A stretch of DNA of 64,000 nucleotides from the NCBI GenBank assembly GCA_020056225.1, contig JAGVIE010000037.1, positions 43,060 through 107,059 on the forward strand, written 5' to 3'. The notes under the pieces are model-generated. The model did not search any database. It saw only the letters and a list, made by a program, of their open reading frames with translations, and had not been told where the DNA came from. The translations under genes and the position numbers were made by a program. Of the stretch, positions 8,665 through 18,451 are shown piece after piece. Every line of letters begins with the position of its first letter. Position 1 is the first letter of the stretch. The stretch is from Bacteroidota bacterium (GTDB lineage: Bacteria > Bacteroidota > Ignavibacteria > UBA10030 > SZUA-254).

Positions 8665-11352
8665 ATGAAATATTTAATCGGACTTGGTTTGGTATTCATG
8701 CTCACTGCATACAGTCAGCAAAGATATCTTGTTACACCCGCAAATGAAGCGATACCGCTTAAATCCGGCGAAAGCGCAGAAGAGTTAATAAAAAAATTTA
8801 ATGCTAACCTCGATCAAATTATATCAGGATACCAACCGGATTTATTTCCAGCACAAGTCGAGTTTCCAGCGTATCATCGTATGATAGTAGGCACTTGGTT
8901 TACTGCACCGTCAAAAGGAGCAATCGATACTATCTTTTGGATGGGCGGCTCATCCAACGGCGCAATCGAGTCATTAGTGATTGTCGCTGTATATCAATCT
9001 TATATTAATCCAAACCATGGACCCGGTGATGGTGCTTATCCTGAACCGTGTACACCATGGGGATATTTTCTAAACATATGGGACAACGATCAAGGTATCG
9101 CACCATTCCCTGAGTGGGCTTCCGACACAGCCTGGTACTCTACATTACCAGGTACACAAAAATCATTCCCTCCATTCGGACTTGAGAAATGGGGACAAGG
9201 TGGTGGCTATGCGCAGATCCAACGTCAAGGGGTGAATAAAATGTGGTGTGGTATAAATGATTTGCCATGCAGTGTGAGTGTCGGTGAATCGTTTTTTATC
9301 CCCATCAGGCTACCTTTCGGTACAAGTCATACTCCCTGGCCCGAAACACCAACAACCTTTACTGCAAACGTTTCAAATGTATCACAGCCATCTCACAATT
9401 GGGTTTTTTACGAGCATTCTGGTGAAGATCCGACCGGTCTTCGGATGCCTTGCGGCGGTGCTGAGGTTCCTCCATACGGATGGACAGCTCGTGGAGGACC
9501 AACAGGACAAAATGACGGAATGGAATTCAACATCTGGTACTTGATGACAGCGTGCAGCGATGTACCACCAATTGTTGTCCAATATGATAAACTTGGTCAT
9601 ACATTTTCCACTGCGGCACGAACCGTGACTGCGGAGATAGTTGATTCTAATCCTGTCCAACCCGAAAAAGCAGGCATAGCTTCGGTCTACCTAATTTATT
9701 CAATCAACAATAATCAACAAGATTCTGTACCAATGGTGAAAAGTGTTGGCGACGTTTGGTCAGCAATACTTCCCGGTGAATCGCCCGGGACTGAAGTCTG
9801 TTACCATATCTCAGCAACCGACAGCAATGGGAACCGCAATACCGATAAGTATGATCGATATAGAGTTTGCACGCTTCCATTTACTCATTATTTGATAGAT
9901 ACATCAGCACTATATTCGTGGATAGAAATCGACACGTCAGGAACAAAACTAAGTAATTGGTTCAGACCTCCTGAAGTACCACCACGATGTTATGAACCAT
10001 CAACTTATTTTCCACTCGAAGATGTCGGTACATCAGGACCAATTGATATTGGTGGTAGCTTCAAGTTTTTTAACTCGGAGATGAAATATGTATGGATAGG
10101 TGTGGATGGTGCATTATGTCTTTCAAGCTCAAGTACCGACACGGTTCATGTCCTTCAAATGGGTGATGTTTATCCTCCGATAGATGTAAAAATACCGTCC
10201 AATCTATCACGGAATTTTATCGCTCCCATGTTCAAGAATTTTGCCTTGCATGGTGATTACACTCCAGATGGTCATGGTAGCGTTTATTATAAACAAGATG
10301 GTAACAGATTTATAATCGAATGGGATTCTGTCAGCTCTATCCTGGATAAAACAGATTCAACAACAACATTTGAGGTAATTTTAGATCGAACTGAAAATTC
10401 TATGACATTCCAATACAAGGATGTCGGGAAATACTTATCATGTGGATATTCGCTTATTGGATTACAGGCAGAGCCATCGGAGAAATGGCTCTTCTTAAAT
10501 GGTAACGGCGGTCCACCAGAGACGCAACCGCGCAATGGAAAAGCGATGAAGCTTTATTCAAACAATACTTATCCGGCAAACAATGGCTGGGGTATGTATT
10601 CCTTCCCTGCCAAGTTGGTCGATCCACTTATACATCACGTTTTCCCAAATGCAATTTCGGATGCGTTTGAGTATATCAACAGAAGCTATATGGCACAGGA
10701 TACTATAAAAGAAGGTACCGGTTATTGGCTTAAAGTATCTGGAGATCATATCAATGTCATTTGGGGACCACAAGTTCTCATCGACACGTTTCAGGTTGTT
10801 GAAGGATGGAATATGATTGGCTCCATCTCTGTTCCTATTCCGACATCATCGATCACAAGCGATCCGCCGGGAATAACAACAAGCAATTTCTTTGGTTACT
10901 CGACCATTTATTTTATAAGCGATACAATTTATCCAAGTAAAGCTTATTGGGTAAAGGTGAGCCAACCGGGATCGCTTATCCTCTCATCAACACCACCACT
11001 TCAAACATCTGCCCGCATTAGAATCATCCCAACATCAGATTTACCGCCATCACCGCCAGATGAAAAGAAGGAGATCGATGAAATTCCAAAAGAGTTTTCG
11101 CTTAGCGAGGCATACCCGAATCCATTTAATCCTTCAACCGTTATTCGTTATCAGTTACCGGTTAATATGTGGGTAACATTTAAAATCTACAATCTACTTG
11201 GGCAAGAGGTCGCGACACTGGTGGATGAGTTTCAGGATGCGGGATACAAATCCGTTGAGTGGCAGCCGCACGACGTTGCGAGTGGTATATTCTTTTACAA
11301 ATTATCCACAGAAAGATTCGTTCAGGTTAGGAAAATGCTATTAATTCAATAA
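8665..11352 (+). CDS. Large secreted protein with T9SS type A sorting domain (paralogue 1)
   Basis: An 895-residue protein of unknown role, predicted to be secreted by the type IX system. It has a signal peptide (residues 1-18, ending AYSQ). A region at about 455-610 with GPIDIGGSFKFF and YVWIGVDGALCL resembles a nidogen-like beta domain. A GWNMIGS module lies at 713. The C-terminal sorting domain from about 810 (AYPNPFNPSTVIRYQLP ... YNLLGQEVATLVDEF) ends in a lysine-containing MLLIQ. It is followed 21 nt later by a shorter paralogue with the same architecture. No enzyme motif was found; it may be a surface or extracellular structural or binding protein. Confidence 0.88.
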   Translation: MKYLIGLGLVFMLTAYSQQRYLVTPANEAIPLKSGESAEELIKKFNANLDQIISGYQPDLFPAQVEFPAYHRMIVGTWFTAPSKGAIDTIFWMGGSSNGAIESLVIVAVYQSYINPNHGPGDGAYPEPCTPWGYFLNIWDNDQGIAPFPEWASDTAWYSTLPGTQKSFPPFGLEKWGQGGGYAQIQRQGVNKMWCGINDLPCSVSVGESFFIPIRLPFGTSHTPWPETPTTFTANVSNVSQPSHNWVFYEHSGEDPTGLRMPCGGAEVPPYGWTARGGPTGQNDGMEFNIWYLMTACSDVPPIVVQYDKLGHTFSTAARTVTAEIVDSNPVQPEKAGIASVYLIYSINNNQQDSVPMVKSVGDVWSAILPGESPGTEVCYHISATDSNGNRNTDKYDRYRVCTLPFTHYLIDTSALYSWIEIDTSGTKLSNWFRPPEVPPRCYEPSTYFPLEDVGTSGPIDIGGSFKFFNSEMKYVWIGVDGALCLSSSSTDTVHVLQMGDVYPPIDVKIPSNLSRNFIAPMFKNFALHGDYTPDGHGSVYYKQDGNRFIIEWDSVSSILDKTDSTTTFEVILDRTENSMTFQYKDVGKYLSCGYSLIGLQAEPSEKWLFLNGNGGPPETQPRNGKAMKLYSNNTYPANNGWGMYSFPAKLVDPLIHHVFPNAISDAFEYINRSYMAQDTIKEGTGYWLKVSGDHINVIWGPQVLIDTFQVVEGWNMIGSISVPIPTSSITSDPPGITTSNFFGYSTIYFISDTIYPSKAYWVKVSQPGSLILSSTPPLQTSARIRIIPTSDLPPSPPDEKKEIDEIPKEFSLSEAYPNPFNPSTVIRYQLPVNMWVTFKIYNLLGQEVATLVDEFQDAGYKSVEWQPHDVASGIFFYKLSTERFVQVRKMLLIQ

Positions 11353-11373
11353 TTAAAAATGTGTGAGGCAAAT

Positions 11374-13575
11374 ATGAAACATATAGCTTTACTTACTCTA
11401 TCTTTTTTACTTACGTGCTCGGTTTATAGCCAGCACCGAATACTCGTTAAACTCAATGATGAGGTTATTCCGTTGGATAAAAGTAAGCCAGCTCTTAATC
11501 TCATCAACGATCAAACACTCATGATGCAAACGGACTGCGGTTCGAATTACTTCAGATTTGGTTATACTGAAGAAATCTATCCACCATCATCAAATTTTGG
11601 TTCATACCACAAACAGGTTTTAGGAATGTGGTTTATCGCTCAAGCTGAAGGTACACTCGATACATTATATTGGTACATGAACGATATCGGGAACTACGAT
11701 TCAACTATATCCATACGGATATTCAGGTCGAACATTTATCACGGCAATGGTCCCGGCTTCTCACCGTATCCTCCCCCGTGCGTGAATTGGGGATATTACA
11801 TAGACACTACCGAGTTAGATAACGGCATCACTCCATTCCGCGACAGGGCAACCGATACACAATGGATTTCAACAGCACCCATAGCTTCACCAACATTCGA
11901 TCCGCTTGGTGCTGAATTATGGGGAGATGACGGTTTCAATTTCAAAGTTCGTCCAAAGTCAGTCAATGCACTCGCGCTTGATACGCTTGGCTATAAGATC
12001 GATCTTAAAAAGGGAGACGCATTTTTTGTAACGATGCAGATAAATTCTCCTAACCGACATTTAACATCTGAGGAAGAAAACCGCACTTCAATGCACGCAT
12101 GGGGATCCCCTGAACCGGTTAGTACAACCGATGAGAATTATCCTTCACGCCTCTGGAAATTCTATGAGCATGATAGTGGTCCATCGAACTGTGCAGGCAT
12201 ACCATCCTCGCTCGTCAAAAAGGGATGGGTTGCACGCGGACCATTTGTAGATGATACACTTTATACATCTGTATATAATTGGTGGTACTCAATGACACTG
12301 ATCAGTAATTATCCACCAATTGTCTTCCATCCTGATATCCTCGCCAGGGGGCGACTTGTGGGTGAACCAATTGAATTTCGATTTCTGAAATTATGTTCGC
12401 TCGAAGATTCGTCCAGAGCCGGCACCTACTGGGTTTACTATAGCTTTAATAACGGACCATATGACTCCCTGAAAGCAAGTGTTGACTCCGATAGCTTATT
12501 AAAAGTTGTGATACCACCAATGCCTGTTAATACTATTGTTACCTGGTGGTATAGATATTTTGGCGTTGATAGCAGTGGATATTTCTCTCCAATACAATCC
12601 TTCGTTGTTGTTGGTCTCGAACAGAATGGATATAAACTTGATACAACTTCACATTACGAATGGATTGATGCAGATTCAACATACACTCAGGTTAGTAGAT
12701 TCTTCTTACGTCCCGGTGCTGACCCTTTCTTTGATCCAACTGATGATGGAACTGCTGGACCAATAGATATCGGATTTTCATTCAGTTTCTTTGGCAAGCA
12801 AGTGCGCTATGCTTGGGTTGGTGTTAACGGGGGAATTGCTCTTACCGAATCCCGAACTGATACAATGCACTTGAATAGCAATTCATATTTTACTTCATGG
12901 AATATCCCCGGTTCGCAACTTCAGCCGAACGGTTTACCGGAAAATTTTATTACACCTCTATGGCAAGATTTTTACCTTTTTAGTCGTCCTGTTATTTCTC
13001 CTGTGCCATCAAGAATTCTATATAAATCTGACTCAACACTATTTACAGTTGAGTGGAATTTCATAACGTGGATGACTCAATTTCGGTTATTGTTTGACAA
13101 GATCGATTCGTCAATCTCATTTAAATATAACACACTTGATACATCACAAATCGCAAAGACTTCCCTTGTTGGTTTTCAAGCTGATTCTTCACGATGGTTT
13201 CATGTCTGTAAAAATGGTAAACCTGATGTATTCATCCCCCACCCATCCACGGTTTTCAAATTCACACCTTCGATAGCAGTAAATGTTAAAGAACAATCCA
13301 TTGGATTACCTACAGCCTTCGCACTTGAACAGAACTATCCCAACCCTTTCAATCCTTCAACTGTTATTCGCTATTCGTTACCCGTTAATAGTTGGATTAC
13401 GTTGAAAATCTACAATCTACTTGGGCAGGAGGTTACGACATTGGTCGATGAGTTTCAGGATGCGGGGTACAAGTCGGTTGAGTGGGATGCCAACCGGATG
13501 GCGAGCGGTATGTATTTTTTCAGGATTATTGCCCAATATCACAATAAAACCAAGAAGATGCTCCTGCTCCGATAG
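11374..13575 (+). CDS. Large secreted protein with T9SS type A sorting domain (paralogue 2)
   Basis: A 733-residue paralogue of the preceding gene: signal peptide (LLTCSVYSQ), then the same N-terminal domain (compare HRILVKLNDEVIPL with RYLVTPANEAIPL). The nidogen-like region starts near residue 462 (GPIDIGFSFSFFGK, YAWVGVNGGIAL), and the T9SS sorting domain starts near 648 (NYPNPFNPSTVIRYSLP). I chose the ATG at 11374 because a GAGG ribosome site precedes it and the signal peptide starts there; an ATG at 11359 would add five odd residues. It lacks the GWNMIGS module of paralogue 1. Function unknown. Confidence 0.87.
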   Translation: MKHIALLTLSFLLTCSVYSQHRILVKLNDEVIPLDKSKPALNLINDQTLMMQTDCGSNYFRFGYTEEIYPPSSNFGSYHKQVLGMWFIAQAEGTLDTLYWYMNDIGNYDSTISIRIFRSNIYHGNGPGFSPYPPPCVNWGYYIDTTELDNGITPFRDRATDTQWISTAPIASPTFDPLGAELWGDDGFNFKVRPKSVNALALDTLGYKIDLKKGDAFFVTMQINSPNRHLTSEEENRTSMHAWGSPEPVSTTDENYPSRLWKFYEHDSGPSNCAGIPSSLVKKGWVARGPFVDDTLYTSVYNWWYSMTLISNYPPIVFHPDILARGRLVGEPIEFRFLKLCSLEDSSRAGTYWVYYSFNNGPYDSLKASVDSDSLLKVVIPPMPVNTIVTWWYRYFGVDSSGYFSPIQSFVVVGLEQNGYKLDTTSHYEWIDADSTYTQVSRFFLRPGADPFFDPTDDGTAGPIDIGFSFSFFGKQVRYAWVGVNGGIALTESRTDTMHLNSNSYFTSWNIPGSQLQPNGLPENFITPLWQDFYLFSRPVISPVPSRILYKSDSTLFTVEWNFITWMTQFRLLFDKIDSSISFKYNTLDTSQIAKTSLVGFQADSSRWFHVCKNGKPDVFIPHPSTVFKFTPSIAVNVKEQSIGLPTAFALEQNYPNPFNPSTVIRYSLPVNSWITLKIYNLLGQEVTTLVDEFQDAGYKSVEWDANRMASGMYFFRIIAQYHNKTKKMLLLR

Positions 13576-13590
13576 GGAGCATTTGTTTCT
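13558..13590 (+). terminator. Hairpin overlapping the stop codon of T9SS paralogue 2
   Basis: Perfect 7-bp arms ATGCTCC (13558-13564) and GGAGCAT (13576-13582), separated by 11 nt that include the stop codon, followed by TTGTTTCTT. A plausible intrinsic terminator with a weak U-tract. Confidence 0.55.
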
Positions 13591-13612
13591 TCAAAATAAA
13601 ATCGTATATTTA
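13582..13612 (+). promoter_or_regulatory. Candidate Bacteroidota-type promoter upstream of deoC
   Basis: TTTG (13582-13585), 19 nt, then TATATTTA (13605-13612), close to the Bacteroidota sigma consensus TTTG-N19-TAnnTTTG (last G replaced by A). It lies 39 nt before the deoC start. A pattern match only. Confidence 0.45.
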
Positions 13613-13651
13613 TGCTGGATTTTAAGATTACTATAAAAGCCGGAAAAATTC

Positions 13652-14545
13652 ATGCATCAGAGTGATATTGACAGGATAGTACAAACAATTCTCGGTGAAA
13701 GACCAGGCGCATATCTAACTTGTAAAGATGGCGTCTGCAATGATGGTTTGTGCGTTGTTCATAACAAGAATGGCGTCAAGAATATAGTGTCTTGCGGTGC
13801 CGATCGCGTTAGCGCAGGCATCGGCATAGAAGCAGCAGGTGGCGTCGAGACTGACCTTGCTCGTATGATCGACCACACCCTACTTAAACCTGAAGCCACA
13901 AAAGAACAGGTAATCCAGCTTTGTAATGAAGCGAAGAAATACAACTTCGCCAGTGTCTGCATCAATCCAAGTTATGTATCGATAAGCGCGAAACTTTTAC
14001 GGGATACGGCTGTAAAAGTTTGTACGGTAATCGGGTTCCCGTTAGGCGCAACCTCTACGGCTGCTAAAGCGTTTGAATCTGAACAAGCGCTTCGCGATGG
14101 AGCAAAAGAAATCGATATGGTTATCAATGTCGGAATGTTGAAGTCCGGCGATTATGAATATGTCGAAAACGATATCTTCGCCGTAGTAAATTCTGTCCGA
14201 AGGTATGGCGCATTGTTGAAGGTGATAATCGAAACGGGACTGCTGACCGATGAAGAAAAAATAAAAGCATGTTTACTCGCAAAGCGTGCCGGCGCCGATT
14301 TCGTCAAAACTTCAACCGGCTTTGCCAAAGGCGGCGCTACGGTGGGTGATATAGCTTTGATGAGAAAAGTAGTCGGCTCGGCAATGGGCGTTAAAGCATC
14401 TGGTGGTGTTCGAACACGTGAAGAAGCGCTGGCAATGGTAGCAAGCGGCGCTGATCGGATTGGCGCTAGTGCCAGTGTGAAAATCGTAATTGGTGAGAAT
14501 GAACCGAAAACTATAGAAGCGACAAAAAGTAGTCAATTATACTAA
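13652..14545 (+). CDS. deoC: Deoxyribose-phosphate aldolase with cysteine-bearing N-terminal extension
   Basis: Class I aldolase that splits 2-deoxyribose-5-phosphate into glyceraldehyde-3-phosphate and acetaldehyde. The core (about 66-285) has the Schiff-base lysine K219 in FVKTSTGF, the second lysine K248 in GVKASGGVR, and the aspartate in EIDMVINVG. The protein is 297 residues, against about 220 for usual bacterial DeoC. The extra 65 residues comprise an amphipathic N-terminal helix ([14 protein letters not shown]) and a segment with C24, C29, C34 and C48. Such a helix resembles the encapsulation peptides of microcompartment enzymes, though no shell gene is in the window. A candidate promoter lies at 13582-13612. 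Confidence 0.95.
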   Translation: MHQSDIDRIVQTILGERPGAYLTCKDGVCNDGLCVVHNKNGVKNIVSCGADRVSAGIGIEAAGGVETDLARMIDHTLLKPEATKEQVIQLCNEAKKYNFASVCINPSYVSISAKLLRDTAVKVCTVIGFPLGATSTAAKAFESEQALRDGAKEIDMVINVGMLKSGDYEYVENDIFAVVNSVRRYGALLKVIIETGLLTDEEKIKACLLAKRAGADFVKTSTGFAKGGATVGDIALMRKVVGSAMGVKASGGVRTREEALAMVASGADRIGASASVKIVIGENEPKTIEATKSSQLY

Positions 14546-14567
14546 ATCTATTTTAAGTGAGGAATCT

Positions 14568-15083
14568 ATGAAACATCTTCTAAGATTTTCCATAATGTTG
14601 AGTGTGGCAGCATCACTATTCTTTATTGGCTGTTCATCGTCAGAGCAAACGGCAGACAAGCAGGAAACCCCTCCACCTGCTGAAGTTAAAAAAGCACCTG
14701 AGGCTGTTATTGTTAAAGAAGAACCACCGGTTGTAAAAAAGATCGATACAGTAAATGTCGATATTCAGAATCAACAAAAACCAGTATATGAACCGACACT
14801 AACTCCTCCCCCACCCCCTGAAAATCAAATACCGGCAGGAAAATACTCGGTGCAAATCGGAGCTTATAAAATGCCGGATAATGCAGATCGAATCGCTTCA
14901 CTAGCAAAAGAACGATTCAACCTCAATGTGTACACGTCGGTAGATAAAGTTGATAATCTTTACAAAGTTATGATAGGTGATTTTAATTCGAAGGATGAAG
15001 CAAGAATTTTCCGTGATGAAATGGCGAGACAATTTCCAAGTGATTATAAAGATGCCTGGGTATCCGAGAATTCACAAAAATAA
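14568..15083 (+). CDS. SPOR-domain lipoprotein
   Basis: A 171-residue lipoprotein with lipobox FFIGC (lipidated cysteine at 22). A proline/glutamate/lysine-rich linker (residues 30-90) would span the periplasm. The C-terminal SPOR domain (about 91-167, starting KYSVQIGAYK and containing VDNLYKVMIGDFNSKDEA) is a family that binds denuded glycan strands of septal peptidoglycan. The following gene starts inside its last codons (32-nt overlap) and encodes a second SPOR-like lipoprotein, so the two probably act together. Confidence 0.88.
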   Translation: MKHLLRFSIMLSVAASLFFIGCSSSEQTADKQETPPPAEVKKAPEAVIVKEEPPVVKKIDTVNVDIQNQQKPVYEPTLTPPPPPENQIPAGKYSVQIGAYKMPDNADRIASLAKERFNLNVYTSVDKVDNLYKVMIGDFNSKDEARIFRDEMARQFPSDYKDAWVSENSQK

Positions 15084-15633
15084 ATATCACATACTCTGGT
15101 TTTGTTTTTTCTTCGCCGGACTTTCGCTCTTATGGGGATGTAAGACCAGCCATGAAGCAGAGAGAAAAACTGACCCGAAAACTTCGTTCAATGAATTTCT
15201 CGCGAAATATGAGAAAACCTTCGACCCATCTGAATTCAATATCAACCCCGATTCTATAAAACAAGAAGCGAAACGATTGTATGAAGCGCTAGATGCTTCC
15301 AAACTCGTAAGCGTCGCACCGCCTGAGACTATTCCCGGATTCCGGGTTCAAGTTCTTTTTACACCGGACATTGAGCAGGCAAATCTATCAAGAGATACTC
15401 TTTCATATCTATTCCCGGAAGATTGGACATATGTAGTTTACGATGCACCTTATTATAAAGTTCGAGTCGGGAATTATCCGGATCGAACTTCTGCGAACAT
15501 AACGGTAAGAAAGCTGGTTAGCTTCGGTTATTCTGATGCCTGGATAGTGCCGGATAAAATCATCAAAAATCCGCCTCAACGACTTCCAGAAATAGATATC
15601 ATTCCCGATAAGCAACCGGAACAGAAGAGATAA
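15052..15633 (+). CDS. SPOR-like lipoprotein
   Basis: A 193-residue predicted lipoprotein. The reading frame is open further upstream, to 14977, but the ATG at 15052 gives a sensible lipoprotein signal (KYHILWFCFFFAGLSLLWGC, lipidated cysteine at 30). The C-terminal part (GFRVQVLFTPDIEQA ... YYKVRVGNYPDRTSA) has the SPOR pattern of two repeats beginning with an aromatic-x-V-Q/R-V strand. It overlaps the upstream SPOR gene by 32 nt in another frame, so expression is likely coupled. Confidence 0.78.
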   Translation: MPGYPRIHKNKYHILWFCFFFAGLSLLWGCKTSHEAERKTDPKTSFNEFLAKYEKTFDPSEFNINPDSIKQEAKRLYEALDASKLVSVAPPETIPGFRVQVLFTPDIEQANLSRDTLSYLFPEDWTYVVYDAPYYKVRVGNYPDRTSANITVRKLVSFGYSDAWIVPDKIIKNPPQRLPEIDIIPDKQPEQKR

Positions 15634-15643
15634 ATCGGATCGA

Positions 15644-17422
15644 TTATTTGAAACGTATCATTACACCTTCGAGGGGCCAGCGAGCGCGGAGTTTTAGCGT
15701 GTCGGGGAAATTCGTGAATCGTTCGGCTGGCAGATAGGGAAACGGTTTCCCGAATGCATAGACTCCGTTGCTGTCCGAATCCCTGAATCCGGAAAGTACA
15801 TACTTACCATCTAATAAACGCTCAAACTTGAACTGCCCCGATGAATCAAGTTGAATTATTTTAGGATTGAAGTCTTTTCTAGTTAAATTAACTGCCGATA
15901 AATATATTTTCCCTATTGCGTTCCTTACCTCATCTTCAACTATTCCATTGATACTGCTCAATACTTTTTCATCAACGGTATCGAAGCGGCGTGAGATTGT
16001 TGAGTCCTTCCTTGCGTTCCCGGAGAAATCGATCACAGAGTCCATCGTTATCTTAATAGTGTATTGCATCCCCATCGTTAGCACTGATGCAGGAATAAAA
16101 TATCCATCACTTGAGCTATTCCATAAAAATTTTCCATCGACGTTATTTCCTGTGGAATCTTTCAGGGAAAGACCCATTTCAAATGATTTTTTATTAATCG
16201 CTTCGCTGAACACTACATGAAGACTTTCCGCTATGGAAACATTCTTCGCGTTGGCGGCAATTCCTTTTATTTCGAAAGTCGGTATCGTCGTATCGGGTTC
16301 CGTGCTTGCGCTGAAGATTCCGATATTCAGCGGTGACTGCATCAAATTGTCGTTGATATCTCTGAGACCGCTGAGTTTTATCCGATATGTTTTCCCGCTG
16401 TCCTGCCTACCTGTTACAAGCTGAGCATCCTTAGCGGTTGCATTATCAAATGATAAATCATATACAGACAATGAATTGCCCGAGAGTGTATCGAGAATCG
16501 AGATACTATCTATGTACGCAGTTGCGACATTCATCGCTTCGCTGAATTTCAGAAGAAGATGCGTGTTATCTATCGGCTTTGCACTTGAAAGAAAAGGAGC
16601 AGACGTATCTTCAACAGTCAATTTGAATTGAATACCCGTCACCATCGGTATTTGTGATGTAAGAACGATATCTGAATTCCAGACTCCGTACCGATCCGTC
16701 TGCACATCGTATAATAAATTCTTGTACTCATCTCGCACTGCAAATAAACGATATTTTCCAAACGCCAGGTAAGGTAGAATAAACGAACCATCTTTGCCGG
16801 TTTGTGTTAAAAAATCCGGTTTTAATTTTGTCGGATTCAGTGTATCAGGATTTCGCCCTTCAAGTTCATACGCGAAGATCATCACTCCAACAGGTTTATC
16901 ATCAATCACAGTGCCCGCAATCGAACCCGAATCGATTCTATCGCCGGTCGAGAACGGTAAAGAGAATGCCTCTGCTAACCTGTTCTTTCTAGTATCGATA
17001 ACATCGGTACCAAGAGTGACGATGTATGTGGTATTGCTTCGGAGTGAATCGTTGAAGTATATTTCGACATCCGTGCCATCCCACTCATAGGTAAACTGAC
17101 CAAGCGATGGCGAAACGAAAAACGATTCCTGAAGTGAGCGCCTCTCTATATACTTGCTGAATGACAATGAAAATTTATTATCATGGTATCTCAATGTGCC
17201 CGCCGATGGATATGTGGCAATAATCTTCGGTGGTGTTGTATCCGGCGGACCACCTGACGGTGCCTGCTGCCCCGCACAATAGAACGAGGTAATGATCAAG
17301 ATAACTATGCCTATTATTTTTAGGGAACTTTGGATTATCAACACCTTTCGATGGTTGTTAGTTGCTGAATATATGAAAATTTCTGGAATGAGAATACAGA
17401 ATTTTATAATCTCATTGATCAT
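15644..17422 (-). CDS. Lipoprotein with bacterial Ig-like domains
   Basis: Up to 592 residues. A lipoprotein-type signal (IIGIVILIITSFYC) precedes AGQQAPSGGPPDTTPPKIIATYPSAG, the usual start of Bacteroidota Ig-like (Big_5/SbsA-type) surface lipoproteins. Three Ig-like units follow, each with a phrase like LSFSKYIERRS, LLKFSEAMNVATAY or VVFSEAINKKSFE, plus a carboxypeptidase-regulatory-like strand region (DGSFILPYLAFGKYRLFAV; GQFKFERLLDGKYVLSGF). The ATG at 17422 puts the signal 26 residues in; a GTG at 17344 or TTG at 17341, preceded by GAAAGG, would start right before it and may be the true start. It is convergent with the SPOR gene. Confidence 0.82.
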   Translation of the reverse strand: MINEIIKFCILIPEIFIYSATNNHRKVLIIQSSLKIIGIVILIITSFYCAGQQAPSGGPPDTTPPKIIATYPSAGTLRYHDNKFSLSFSKYIERRSLQESFFVSPSLGQFTYEWDGTDVEIYFNDSLRSNTTYIVTLGTDVIDTRKNRLAEAFSLPFSTGDRIDSGSIAGTVIDDKPVGVMIFAYELEGRNPDTLNPTKLKPDFLTQTGKDGSFILPYLAFGKYRLFAVRDEYKNLLYDVQTDRYGVWNSDIVLTSQIPMVTGIQFKLTVEDTSAPFLSSAKPIDNTHLLLKFSEAMNVATAYIDSISILDTLSGNSLSVYDLSFDNATAKDAQLVTGRQDSGKTYRIKLSGLRDINDNLMQSPLNIGIFSASTEPDTTIPTFEIKGIAANAKNVSIAESLHVVFSEAINKKSFEMGLSLKDSTGNNVDGKFLWNSSSDGYFIPASVLTMGMQYTIKITMDSVIDFSGNARKDSTISRRFDTVDEKVLSSINGIVEDEVRNAIGKIYLSAVNLTRKDFNPKIIQLDSSGQFKFERLLDGKYVLSGFRDSDSNGVYAFGKPFPYLPAERFTNFPDTLKLRARWPLEGVMIRFK

Positions 17423-17545
17423 TTGATAATTTCATTCAATATTTTTTATTGCATTGAAATATAGCAATTTCTCTTAAAGAATCAATTCAAATAATTACAA
17501 TTGATATTGATACACTATTTTAACTAAATTTATATTAAGGTATCT

Positions 17546-18451
17546 ATGCGTATAGCAATCATCGGTTCAGGCGGAGTTGGCGGTTATCTCGGCGCGAAAT
17601 TGTGGAAAGCCGGTAACGAGGTTGTCTTCGTTGCACGTGGCAGTCACCTTACTGCTATGCAGGATAATGGCTTGCGGCTTGAGAGTCCGGATGGCAGTTT
17701 CATAATCCACTCAACCTTCACAGACCGGCTCGATAAATTTAAGCCCTTCGATCTTATCGTCATAGGTGTGAAATCTTTTGACACCGAAGAGGCGGCTAAA
17801 CTTGCGCTCCCTGTTTTGAAAGATGATACAATCGTTCTCAGCATACAGAATGGAGTTGAGAACAAATATATTCTTGAACAATCACTCGGTAAACAGTATG
17901 TCATACCGGGCGTTGCTTATATTATAAGCACAATTGCATCTCCCGGAATTATTCTTCACGAAGGTGGAACCGGTAAGTTCAAATTTGGCGAACCGGATAG
18001 AACCGTAAGTAAACGTTGCTTATTGTTGAAGAGTGTGTTTGAGGATGCCGGCATTAACGGTGAACTTGTAGAGAACATCGAAAAAGCTCTCTGGTGGAAA
18101 TGGATTTTCATCTGCGGTATCGGCTGTGTGACAGCTTATGCGCGAAAACCTATCGGTGAAATATTTGGCGATCCTGCATTGAACTCGATGTTGAAGGATG
18201 TTGTACATGAAGCTGCATCAATCGGTCGGGCAAAACAGATCGATGAATTTGCCGGTATAGAAGAGAAGGTATTTGAACATTATCAACGACTGCCATTCGC
18301 AACTACATCGTCGATGTACTACGACGTAACACATGGCAAACGGGTGGAAGTTGAAGCGCTAAATGGCACGGTAATCCGTTTCGGAAAAGATTTACAAATC
18401 TTAACACCCAAAAATGAAATCATTTATAATTCGTTGAAACTATTTGCTTAA
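17546..18451 (+). CDS. panE: 2-dehydropantoate 2-reductase
   Basis: NADPH-dependent reductase (ketopantoate to pantoate) in pantothenate and coenzyme A synthesis. The nucleotide-binding GxGxxG loop is GSGGVGGYLG (7-16). VKSFDTEEA (75-83) and LSIQNGVENK (98-107) are family motifs. The catalytic lysine is K185 in ALWWKWIF. Length (301) is normal. Its 3' end overlaps that of mltG, on the opposite strand, by 4 nt. Some PanE-family proteins act on other 2-keto acids; no other pan genes are nearby. Confidence 0.88.
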   Translation: MRIAIIGSGGVGGYLGAKLWKAGNEVVFVARGSHLTAMQDNGLRLESPDGSFIIHSTFTDRLDKFKPFDLIVIGVKSFDTEEAAKLALPVLKDDTIVLSIQNGVENKYILEQSLGKQYVIPGVAYIISTIASPGIILHEGGTGKFKFGEPDRTVSKRCLLLKSVFEDAGINGELVENIEKALWWKWIFICGIGCVTAYARKPIGEIFGDPALNSMLKDVVHEAASIGRAKQIDEFAGIEEKVFEHYQRLPFATTSSMYYDVTHGKRVEVEALNGTVIRFGKDLQILTPKNEIIYNSLKLFA

